NCBI RefSeq assembly: GCF_030540835.1 | Contig: NZ_JAUOEK010000024.1 | Coordinates: forward strand, 1-64,000 | Length of the DNA: 64,000 nucleotides | From: Flavivirga aquimarina | GTDB lineage: Bacteria > Bacteroidota > Bacteroidia > Flavobacteriales > Flavobacteriaceae | Direction: 5' to 3' | Part shown: positions 27,388 through 35,575 of the stretch, piece by piece | How positions within the stretch are numbered: position 1 is the stretch's first letter | How the letters are laid out: each line of letters opens with the position of its first letter | The notes under the pieces: model-generated | The model's database searches: none | What the model was told of the DNA's origin: nothing | Seen by the model: only the letters and a program-made list of their open reading frames with translations | Translations under genes and position numbers: made by a program

Positions 27388-28542
27388 ATGAAAAAACGCT
27401 TCTTGCTTTTATCTATTATGTTTTTGTGTAAAAGTATTGTTGCCCAAAAAGTAATTAATAATCCAAATTATATTAGTAAGAATTTTTCGGCCAATGTAAC
27501 TAAGGTAGAGGTTACAGGTACCGAAACAATACTTCATTTTAATATGAAAGGCCCCATAGGAAGCAAGTTTTTAATAGCCAAACTAACTTATATTGAAAAT
27601 GCTGCTGTTAACGGAAAACGATTGTATATAACAAAATCTGAAGGCGTAAATATATCTCAATGGAATACCATGTCAGATTCTGATGAAGTTAGATATAAGT
27701 TATACTTTCCACCTTTAGAAAAAGATGTAAAAAAAATTAATTATGGTGAAGCGAACCCTAAAGGCCATTGGTTTATTTATAAACTAGATATTTCTAAAAA
27801 CGGAGAGCGTTTTTTAAATCCTTTTAACAAAGCGAGCCTTAATGGTTGGAAAGTATCTGTAGGTTACCCCAGCCCTGAAGCTGCTAATGCTGCTAAAATT
27901 GAAGCATTAAATGAATATAAAATAAACGCAACAAGTCTTAATAATCCTTCATTTGGTAATCCTTCAAGTAGTTATATTGAAACGGGAGAAAACATGGTGC
28001 TTCCAGAAGAATTGCCGAAAGAATTTTTTGGAAATTGGTATGATAAATACGGTACGTTAATGTTAATTACAACACCAGATTATATAGTCTCAAATTCTAG
28101 AATTGAATATTATAGAAGTATTCAAAGAAATGGAGAGAATAAATTTGTTATTAGGTCTACGAGAGGCGGTTTTGAAGTTTTAAATTTAGATAGCAAAACG
28201 ATCACTATAAGAACGGATAAATTAAGTACCTTAAAAAGAAAACCCATTGATAATACAGTGCCTTTATCTATTAAAGGAGACTGGTTACATTGGGGAAAAA
28301 TCAAAAAAATTAAGGTGACTGATAATTATTTTTATAATGATGATAAAGGTGTTTTAGGAGTTAACGATATTGTAAAGAGCCGTATTGACCATGTTGCAAA
28401 ATCTGATTATGGAAATATAATTTGGTTTGTTTTATATAATGAAGGAAACTATAATTTGTATAAAGCAAGTAAAATAGATGGCGAGTTTGTATTAAGACCC
28501 AGAGGATTTGTTAACGCTAGATATAAAAAGGTTAAAAATTAA
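27388..28542 (+). CDS. secreted GxW-module protein lacking thioredoxin domain
   Basis: A 384-residue secreted protein with signal peptide MKKRFLLLSIMFLCKSIVAQ. Residues 21-150 match the N-terminal domain of the TlpA-like proteins at 25108 and 41525 (NNPNYISKNFSANVTKVEVT, then TILHFNMKG). After a linker come two GxW modules: VLPEELPKEFFGNWYD to about 290 and PLSIKGDWLHWGKI to the end. There is no CxxC domain. The kinase gene starts 11 bp after its stop, and the kinase sensor carries the same two modules, so this protein is the best candidate for a secreted partner or ligand-binding companion of the kinase. Its molecular function is not known. Confidence 0.8.
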   Translation: MKKRFLLLSIMFLCKSIVAQKVINNPNYISKNFSANVTKVEVTGTETILHFNMKGPIGSKFLIAKLTYIENAAVNGKRLYITKSEGVNISQWNTMSDSDEVRYKLYFPPLEKDVKKINYGEANPKGHWFIYKLDISKNGERFLNPFNKASLNGWKVSVGYPSPEAANAAKIEALNEYKINATSLNNPSFGNPSSSYIETGENMVLPEELPKEFFGNWYDKYGTLMLITTPDYIVSNSRIEYYRSIQRNGENKFVIRSTRGGFEVLNLDSKTITIRTDKLSTLKRKPIDNTVPLSIKGDWLHWGKIKKIKVTDNYFYNDDKGVLGVNDIVKSRIDHVAKSDYGNIIWFVLYNEGNYNLYKASKIDGEFVLRPRGFVNARYKKVKN

Positions 28543-28552
28543 TCGTGTTCAT

Positions 28553-29902
28553 TTGAAACTCAAAAAAGGATTTTTTTTATTTCTATTATTTATTCCCAAA
28601 TTAATATTGGGTCAAGGTGTAAGTGTTTTACCTTCTTATCTTCCAGAATATGTTTTTGGTACTTGGGTAAATGATAAAAATGAAATTGTACTCATTATAT
28701 CCGAAGATTATATTGTTATTCAAAATGAGTTATATGGTTATAACAACATTGTAAAAGAAAAAGAGAAAATAAATTTTACTTGTGTACATAATGATAATGT
28801 ACAATACATAAATGTAACAAAAATAAATGCATCTAATATACTTTTAGATGAAGGTTTTAAAATAACTCAACTCAATAAAATAGCAGTTAACAAAACAAAT
28901 AAATTACCTAAATCTATTATTGATAATTGGTATTCATTAAAAAATAAGATTGAACTTAAAGAAAATGAAGTTTTATTTTCTGATAATTCTTATAAGATAG
29001 ATTATGTGACTTCATCAAATGGGGTTAATTATCATATAATAGTATATAATTCTGGCGAATATAGCCTCTTATATAATTATATAAACGATAATGGTCATTA
29101 TTTAAATGCAAATTTTCTAAAAACAATTGTTTTTGAGAAGGCATCTTTTTTTAGAAAATACAAGTCAATATTAATCACATTGTTTATAGCTTTAGTTTTA
29201 TTAATTAGTTATTGTTTAATAAAATGGAAGATTACTATAGCTAAAAACAAGGAGGTTACGAAACGCTTGTTAGTAGAAATGCAACTTAAGAGCATTCGGT
29301 CTCAAATGAATCCTCACTTCCTGTTTAATGCACTAAGCGCTATTCAAAATCTTATAAATAAGGGTGATAACGATAAAGCTAATCATTATTTAACTGAGTT
29401 TTCACAACTTATGCGGTTAACTTTAGATAAAAGTGAAAAAGGTTTGGTGCCGTTGTATGATGAAATTGAATCTATAAAAAAATATTTAGAATTGGAATGC
29501 TTACGTTTTCCTTTTGAATATAGAATATACGTAGATTCAAAAATAAATAAGCATAACATTGAAATTCCTGCGATGCTTATACAACCATTTGTCGAGAATG
29601 CTATTATTCACGGATTGAATGAAAAAAAAGGAGAAAAACATGTGTCAATTGACTTTAAAATAGATGAAAAAAACTTGATATGTTATATTATAGATAATGG
29701 TATAGGTATAAATAAGGTACAGGCTAAAAAAACTTCAAACTTAAAGCGAGAGAAATATGGCTTGAAATTAGCAAAAGATCGTATTAATTTAATTAATGAA
29801 AATTATAAAACCAATGCGATAATCAAAATAACTGATATTTCTGATAGTGAAAACGAAAAGACAGGAACAAAGGTTGAAATTTCAATGCCTTTAAAGTATT
29901 AG
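28553..29902 (+). CDS. LytS-type sensor histidine kinase with GxW-module sensor
   Basis: I start it at TTG 28553 (449 residues, MKLKKGFFLFLLFIPKLILG signal/anchor), 11 bp after the previous stop; an upstream TTG at 28508 would overlap that gene. Two GxW modules face the periplasm (about 24-100: VLPSYLPEYVFGTWVND; about 103-185: LPKSIIDNWYSLKNKI). A membrane helix (ILITLFIALVLLISYCLI) and a short linker lead to a His_kinase domain with QMNPHFLFNAL (phospho-acceptor H255) and HATPase-like ENAIIHGLNE and DNGIG motifs. It should phosphorylate the LytTR regulator 30 bp downstream. Homology of its sensor to the preceding secreted protein is visible by eye. Confidence 0.88.
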   Translation: MKLKKGFFLFLLFIPKLILGQGVSVLPSYLPEYVFGTWVNDKNEIVLIISEDYIVIQNELYGYNNIVKEKEKINFTCVHNDNVQYINVTKINASNILLDEGFKITQLNKIAVNKTNKLPKSIIDNWYSLKNKIELKENEVLFSDNSYKIDYVTSSNGVNYHIIVYNSGEYSLLYNYINDNGHYLNANFLKTIVFEKASFFRKYKSILITLFIALVLLISYCLIKWKITIAKNKEVTKRLLVEMQLKSIRSQMNPHFLFNALSAIQNLINKGDNDKANHYLTEFSQLMRLTLDKSEKGLVPLYDEIESIKKYLELECLRFPFEYRIYVDSKINKHNIEIPAMLIQPFVENAIIHGLNEKKGEKHVSIDFKIDEKNLICYIIDNGIGINKVQAKKTSNLKREKYGLKLAKDRINLINENYKTNAIIKITDISDSENEKTGTKVEISMPLKY

Positions 29903-29932
29903 TATAAAAAAATAATACTAAATTTAATATAG

Positions 29933-30685
29933 ATGATAATTAAAAGCATCATAATTGATGATGAAGTTCACAACCTAGAAAATCTAAAAAGGTTATTAGA
30001 AAAGAATTGCCCTAATGTTGAGGTAGTTGCAATGGCATCCTCTGCAGAAGAAGGTTTAGAACTCATTATAAATCAAGTACCCGACTTGGTGTTTCTAGAT
30101 ATTGAAATGCCTAATAAGAACGGATTTGAGATGCTGGAATCTATTGGTAATGTAAATTTTGAAATCATTTTTGTTACAGCATACAACCAATATGTGCTTC
30201 AAGCTATTAAATCGTGTGCGTTAGATTATTTAATGAAACCCATATCAATTTCAGAATTAAAAGAAGCAGTTTTAAGAGTGTCTCAAGTAGTTACTCATAA
30301 AAGAGAAAACCAGAAACTAAAGGTGCTCGTTGATAATTTAAAAAGTATTAATCAACCTAAAAAAATAGCATTACCTACTACAGAAGAACTTCACTTTGTG
30401 TCTATTGATGAAATAGTAAGATGTAAAGGCGAAAATAATTATACCATGTTTTTTTTAACAAATGGGACTTCCATATTGGTATCTCGTACCTTAAAAGAAT
30501 GGGACGATTTGCTGTCTTCACATCAATTTATTAGAACCCATCAATCGCATTTAATTAATAGTATTCATGTAAAATCTTATGTAAAAAAAGATGGAGGCTA
30601 TATTTTAATGAACGATGGGAGCATGGTAAGTGTTTCTAAACATAAAAAAGAACAAGCCCTAAGTAAGCTAGCATCCGTAAAATAA
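29933..30685 (+). CDS. LytTR-family response regulator
   Basis: A 250-residue regulator. The receiver domain (1-120) has the acidic pair IIDDE (8-11), phospho-acceptor D56 in VFLDIEMPNK, a T in FVTAYNQYV and K in YLMKPIS. The C-terminal LytTR DNA-binding domain (about 148-245) has the usual IVRCKGENNYTMF, FIRTHQSHLIN and DGSMVSVSKHKK blocks. It is the partner of the kinase just upstream. LytTR proteins bind two direct repeats about one to two turns apart, and such repeats with 21-23 bp spacing occur at four promoters of this block, which are its likely targets. Confidence 0.93.
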   Translation: MIIKSIIIDDEVHNLENLKRLLEKNCPNVEVVAMASSAEEGLELIINQVPDLVFLDIEMPNKNGFEMLESIGNVNFEIIFVTAYNQYVLQAIKSCALDYLMKPISISELKEAVLRVSQVVTHKRENQKLKVLVDNLKSINQPKKIALPTTEELHFVSIDEIVRCKGENNYTMFFLTNGTSILVSRTLKEWDDLLSSHQFIRTHQSHLINSIHVKSYVKKDGGYILMNDGSMVSVSKHKKEQALSKLASVK

Positions 30686-30778
30686 ATTCTAATAAGATAT
30701 ACCAGTTACTAAGTAAATAATGGTAATAGCTAATTGTGGCAGTATTTATTGATTGATATGTAATATGTTTATGTTGTA
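30683..30778 (+). repeat. duplicated promoter segment, copy 1
   Basis: About 95 bp match 32542-32636 at roughly 88% identity (shared ACCAGTTACTAAGTAAATAA and TGATTGATATGTAATATGTT). The segment contains TACTAAG (30707) and AGCTAAT (30728), 21 bp apart, and a TATGTTTA -7-like element at 30764, 36 bp after the second half-site. In copy 2 it drives a receptor gene; here it precedes only a 24-codon frame. Confidence 0.7.
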
Positions 30779-30797
30779 ACATTTTAAAGAACTAAAC

Positions 30798-30872
30798 ATG
30801 AAATTAATAAAACGAGCCCTAATCCTATTGTTTTTAACGTCTTTGAATAGTTATTTATATTATAGAAAGTGA
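30798..30872 (+). pseudogene. 24-codon orphan signal-peptide frame, likely receptor gene relic
   Basis: MKLIKRALILLFLTSLNSYL plus four residues reads as a signal peptide that stops at TGA 30870-30872. It sits behind a copy of the promoter used by the receptor at 32669, at the same distance. I infer the remnant of a lost duplicate receptor gene; an expressed micro-peptide is the alternative. Confidence 0.4.
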
Positions 30873-30935
30873 CTATAGACAAATTAATAGTTATAATACA
30901 TTTGTTATATCACATAAGCCAAAATAAAAACACAT

Positions 30936-32435
30936 ATGAAAATCATCAAAATCACCTTAATATTAAATATCCTTTTTATTTCATTTTGCTGTACACAAAA
31001 AAAAACATTTAATGATAAAAAACAAGTTGTCGTTACAGGGAAAGTCCATCATTATAATGGAGAAAATGCCAAGTTGTATTTTATATATTCTCAACCAGGA
31101 GTATTAGGGTCAAGGGAATTAATAGACATTGATGGAGAAGGAAACTTTGAATATAAAATTGATGGATATATCCCTTTAGACGCCGTGCTATTAGAGCAAA
31201 ACACATTTGCAAACATTAATTTCATTTATCATCCTGGAGACAGTATACATATAGAGTTTGAAGCAAAAGAAAAAAAAATACCACTTTTAAAAACGGTAAA
31301 GTTTAGTGAAGATGGAAATAAAACCAACAATCAAATAATTAATTTTCAAATTTTACGAGAAGAAAACAATCTCGGTTATGGAGCCATTAATCAAGCTGAA
31401 TCATACAAGAAAAACGTTACAGATTTTATCCTCGAGATGAATTCAGTTAAAGAAAAACAACTAAAAATGTATAAGACATTTGTTGAAGAACAATCTCCAA
31501 GTGATGAAGCAAAAAATTGGGCGAAATTATTTGCATTAGAAACTTATTACTATTTTTTAGATAATTATGCAAATGGAAAGGAGAACCTTCCGGATAACTA
31601 TTCAGATTATAATAACGAAATTCTTCCTATTACTCTTGATAATTTAATTTGTTGGAGCGTTATTGAAGGTAGAATCACTAGTGTCGTTTATTTAGATTTG
31701 TTTCCGAATTTTTCAAAGCAAAATACAGACCTTAATTTAATATCTTATTTAACTGACAAAACATTAAAATCAGATTCATTATTTGTCAATTTTGTTCGAG
31801 AAAATTATACAGATAATCTACAACGTCAGCTTATATTTAGTGGTCTTTATAAAAATTTATTCGGTATGACTTCGCTAGAAAGTTACCAAAGGAATCAAGA
31901 TGTTTTGAAAACGGAGTTAAATACTCCTTTCATTTCTAAAGCACTCTATGAGAGTTTTGAAAAGACTATTGATTATTTAAAAAGTCCAAAAGAAAGAACT
32001 GCTTTAGTTTTGAAAAAAATGAAGGACTCCCCTATTGAAGAAACTTTTAATAAGATTCTTGAAGACAATAAAGGAAAAGTTATTTACATAGATTGTTGGG
32101 GAACTAATTGTGTACCTTGCATTAAAGAAATGCCAGATTCAAAGTTACTTATGTCTAAATTTAAAGAACAAGATGTACAATTCGTATACCTGTGTCTTAG
32201 TGGAGATGAAAAAAATTGGAATAAACTTTTGTCAAAATTCCAACTTGATGGAGGCCAACAATACCTATTAGATAATAAACAAGATCAATCTTTAAGAGAC
32301 ATTATGCAATTCAATGGAATTCCATATCATATTCTTATTGATAAAAATGGTTCTATTATTGAAAGTGGAAATCAGCTTGGACCAAGCATGAAATCTACAG
32401 AAGTAAAAATAGCAGAATTAGCAAGTGAATCATAA
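30936..32435 (+). CDS. TlpA-like thioredoxin lipoprotein
   Basis: A 499-residue envelope protein. N-terminal MKIIKITLILNILFISFCC ends in a Cys pair that suits lipidation. Residues about 30-120 form a beta-rich DUF4369-like domain (VTGKVHHYNGENAKLYFIYS), the middle is helical, and the last ~130 residues are a TlpA-like domain with IDCWGTNCVPC (C392, C395) and the cis-proline GIPYH. The active-site dipeptide Val-Pro and the additional Cys before it are unlike its neighbours (WCGAC, WCGPC). It lies between the LytTR gene and the receptors on the same strand, and is probably part of the same envelope redox system. Confidence 0.85.
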   Translation: MKIIKITLILNILFISFCCTQKKTFNDKKQVVVTGKVHHYNGENAKLYFIYSQPGVLGSRELIDIDGEGNFEYKIDGYIPLDAVLLEQNTFANINFIYHPGDSIHIEFEAKEKKIPLLKTVKFSEDGNKTNNQIINFQILREENNLGYGAINQAESYKKNVTDFILEMNSVKEKQLKMYKTFVEEQSPSDEAKNWAKLFALETYYYFLDNYANGKENLPDNYSDYNNEILPITLDNLICWSVIEGRITSVVYLDLFPNFSKQNTDLNLISYLTDKTLKSDSLFVNFVRENYTDNLQRQLIFSGLYKNLFGMTSLESYQRNQDVLKTELNTPFISKALYESFEKTIDYLKSPKERTALVLKKMKDSPIEETFNKILEDNKGKVIYIDCWGTNCVPCIKEMPDSKLLMSKFKEQDVQFVYLCLSGDEKNWNKLLSKFQLDGGQQYLLDNKQDQSLRDIMQFNGIPYHILIDKNGSIIESGNQLGPSMKSTEVKIAELASES

Positions 32436-32541
32436 ATTACGTGCTATAACAAAGAACTGAGTTAAAAAAGTAAGTCTTTTTTAAGCTAATATTGGCACAC
32501 CTTTTTATCATATGGGACTTATCAATATAATACAGTACTAA

Positions 32542-32636
32542 ATAAATTCTAAGAAAATTATACCAGTTACTAAGTAAATAATGTTAATGGCTAATTGTGA
32601 TAGTATTTAATGATTGATATGTAATATGTTTATCGT
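32542..32636 (+). promoter_or_regulatory. duplicated promoter segment, copy 2; promoter of the 32669 receptor
   Basis: TACTAAG (32568) and GGCTAAT (32589) are 21 bp apart, and TATGTTTA (32625-32632) begins 36 bp after the second. Geometry is identical to 27304 and 30707. It is the copy of 30683-30778 that retains its gene. Confidence 0.55.
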
Positions 32637-32668
32637 GTATTAACATATATTCATCAATCAATCAACAC

Positions 32669-35431
32669 ATGAAATACTTTTTATTACTACTAACAGTTTT
32701 AGTTGCAACAAACACTTTTTCTCAATCAAATACTTTCGAAATTTCAGGAACTTTAACTTCAGAAGATGATAAAATACCTTTAGAATCTGCTACGGTTTAT
32801 TTGCAGCGAGTAAAAGACAGCTCGTTAATTACCTATACTATTTCAGACCAAAAAGGGAGGTTTCTTTTAGGAAATAAAATTGGCGATAATCAAGCTAATC
32901 TTTATGTGTCTTATGTTGGGTATCAAACATATCAAAAACTAATTAATATAAATAAATCAAAAATAGATTTAGGAAATATTAGTCTTAAAATAAGTACAAA
33001 TGCTTTAGATGAAGTCATTGTTAAATCTCAAGCACCAATAACCATAAAAAAAGACACTTTAGAGTTTAATGTAAAATCTTTTAAAACTAAAAAGGATGCT
33101 AGTATTGAAGACTTGTTAAAAGAATTGCCCGGAGTTGAAGTTGATCCAGATGGTAAGATAAAAGTAAATGGTAAAGAAGTTAATAAAGTATTAGTTAATG
33201 GGAAGCCTTTTTTTGGCAATGACCCCACAATTGCTACAAGAAATTTATCTAAAGAAATTATTGAAAAAATTCAGGTATCAGATACTAAAACAGATGAAGA
33301 AGCTTTTGCAGGAGAAGAAGGAGATAGAAGCAACAAAACAGTTAATCTGGTTGTTAAAAAAGAGAATAATAAAGGTGTATTTGGGCGTTTAGCAGCGGGA
33401 GCAGGAACAGATAAAACTTACGAATATGCAGGTATGTATAATAGATTTAATGATGATTTGCGATTTAGTGTCTTAGTAGGTGGAAATAATATTAATTCAC
33501 CTGGATTTAGTTTTGGGGAAATTCGAAAAATGTTTGGAGGATCATCATCATATAATATTAATAAACAAGTATTTAATTATGGGAATGATGGTATTATTAC
33601 TTCCAGGAATGTAGGCTTAAATTATGTTGATGATTGGGGAAAGAAAGCAGATGCATCAACAAATTATTTTGCGTCTAATTCCGACTTAGAGAATATTGTG
33701 AAATCTGAGCGTGAAAACATACTGCCAGATAGTCGTTTTTTTACAAACTTAAACTCTAAAACAATTTCCAATACAGAAAGACACAGTACCGAAACTAAAG
33801 TTAAAATTAAGGTAGATTCTACATTGTTAATTACCATAGAGCCGAAGTTTAGGTATATAAAAACTACCAATGACTTTAATAGCGATGAGAAATCTTTTGA
33901 TGAAAATAGCGTGTTGATTAATGAGTCTACAAGTAAATCGTTTAAAGAAACTACAGAGAATTTCTTTTCTAATAATATTAATTTAACCAAACGATTAGGA
34001 ACTAAAGGGGCGTTTTTTAAATTAGATATTTTTAATAGAAGTACTAAAACTGATACCGAGAATATTTTAAATAATCAAGTAGATATTTATGGTAATGGAC
34101 TGGAAACTATTACTCTAAATCAATTAAGAGAAGTTGAAGGTAATGATAATACGTTTATTATATCTTCTTCTTACAGATTACCTATTAAAGGAAAAGAATT
34201 ATCATTAGATATAGGATTTGGGTATAGAAATAATACACAAAAAAATATTAGAAACTCATACGATTTTAATGACTTAACACAAGATTATGAAACCTCAATC
34301 AATGAAGACTTAAGTTCAGATTTTGAGTATGCTAATATAACCAAAACCCCAAAGCTTACTTTAGAGTATAAAAAGAAAAAATGGTCTGGTTCTTTTAATG
34401 CTGATTTTGTTTTTAGAACCTTAGAGAATACCGACTATTTAAGACCAGAATTTAATTTGAAACGCAATTTTAACGCGGTAGTAGTAAAATACCGATTAAA
34501 CTACAGAAGCCCTAAATCATCTTTAGGTTTAGGCTATAATTTAAGTAATAATGCACCTAGTTTATCTCAATTACAAACGTTTATAGATGTTACAAATCCT
34601 TTAGATATTATAGTAGGTAACCCTGAGTTAAAGCCATCAAATCGACATAACTTTTATATGTATTTCAATAAAAACAATTTTCAGAAAGGGATTGGGTTTA
34701 ATACTTATTTAAGTTCTGATATTCTAAACAATAATGCAGTTGCTAAAAGATCAATTAATGAAGATCTTATTAGAGAAACCACATATACTAATATAGATGG
34801 AGGTTACACATTTCAAGCGTATATGGATTTTAATAAAAAAGTTAAAATAGATAGTTTAAAAACGGTTCAGCTAAACTTAGGATTTAATCCAAATATAAGA
34901 AGGTCTGTAAATTTTAATAATGATGTACAATATGCAAGTCTGTCAAAAACACTTTCACCCAATTTAGGTGCCAGATTCATGTGGAAAGATGTTGCAGAAT
35001 TTGGAGTAAATTATAGTTTATCATTTACCAATAATACTTTTGATACTGATGTTTTTGACAATCAAGAATTCTCATATCATTCTATGTTTATTAGAACAAT
35101 AAACTATTTCAATAAAAAATTTGATTGGAGAAATGAAATACGCTATAATTATAACCCCGATATTGCAGATGATTTCGAAAAAAGTGCATGGTTTTGGAAT
35201 TCCACATTGGCATATTCTTTCATGAAAGACAAAGCCACTTTAACCTTAAAAGCATACGATTTGCTTAATCAAAATACTAATGCGAGAAGAATAGCGAATC
35301 AAAACTTTATAGAAGATAGACAAAGTACGGTTTTACAAAGGTATTTTATGCTAAGCTTTAGTTGGAAATTTAATACATTAGGAAAAGCTGGAGAGGTTAA
35401 AGGAGGGAACGGGTACTATATAGTGCGTTAA
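32669..35431 (+). CDS. PF14905-type outer-membrane beta-barrel receptor, copy 1 of tandem pair
   Basis: A 920-residue outer-membrane protein with signal peptide MKYFLLLLTVLVATNTFSQ, a carboxypeptidase-regulatory-like domain (FEISGTLTSEDDKIPLESAT, about 24-105), a plug-like region (LLKELPGVEVDPDGKIKVNG and VLVNGKPFFGND, about 145-235), then a beta-barrel. The barrel terminus MLSFSWKFNTLGKAGEVKGG is followed by a short tail. It is highly similar to the next gene, especially at both ends, and to 9955-12618. Genes of this class usually serve as TonB-linked uptake or surface receptors; no SusD-like partner is present. Expression from a copy of the LytTR-like promoter ties it to the two-component pair. 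Confidence 0.9.
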   Translation: MKYFLLLLTVLVATNTFSQSNTFEISGTLTSEDDKIPLESATVYLQRVKDSSLITYTISDQKGRFLLGNKIGDNQANLYVSYVGYQTYQKLININKSKIDLGNISLKISTNALDEVIVKSQAPITIKKDTLEFNVKSFKTKKDASIEDLLKELPGVEVDPDGKIKVNGKEVNKVLVNGKPFFGNDPTIATRNLSKEIIEKIQVSDTKTDEEAFAGEEGDRSNKTVNLVVKKENNKGVFGRLAAGAGTDKTYEYAGMYNRFNDDLRFSVLVGGNNINSPGFSFGEIRKMFGGSSSYNINKQVFNYGNDGIITSRNVGLNYVDDWGKKADASTNYFASNSDLENIVKSERENILPDSRFFTNLNSKTISNTERHSTETKVKIKVDSTLLITIEPKFRYIKTTNDFNSDEKSFDENSVLINESTSKSFKETTENFFSNNINLTKRLGTKGAFFKLDIFNRSTKTDTENILNNQVDIYGNGLETITLNQLREVEGNDNTFIISSSYRLPIKGKELSLDIGFGYRNNTQKNIRNSYDFNDLTQDYETSINEDLSSDFEYANITKTPKLTLEYKKKKWSGSFNADFVFRTLENTDYLRPEFNLKRNFNAVVVKYRLNYRSPKSSLGLGYNLSNNAPSLSQLQTFIDVTNPLDIIVGNPELKPSNRHNFYMYFNKNNFQKGIGFNTYLSSDILNNNAVAKRSINEDLIRETTYTNIDGGYTFQAYMDFNKKVKIDSLKTVQLNLGFNPNIRRSVNFNNDVQYASLSKTLSPNLGARFMWKDVAEFGVNYSLSFTNNTFDTDVFDNQEFSYHSMFIRTINYFNKKFDWRNEIRYNYNPDIADDFEKSAWFWNSTLAYSFMKDKATLTLKAYDLLNQNTNARRIANQNFIEDRQSTVLQRYFMLSFSWKFNTLGKAGEVKGGNGYYIVR

Positions 35432-35575
35432 TATGAAGAAATTTACAAGAATTAATACCGTATTTTGTTGGATGTTTAAAGATATGTTAAAGTTAACTTA
35501 AAAAAAGAGGTTTGTGTTTCTGTTGGTACGAATATTGTTAAAGAATTGTCAATCATCAATCAACTAATTAACCAA

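Noticed and set aside
28508-28552. Upstream TTG start of the LytS-type kinase
   Set aside because: It overlaps the 27388 gene by 35 bp and adds 15 residues before a normal signal peptide; TTG 28553 is more plausible.
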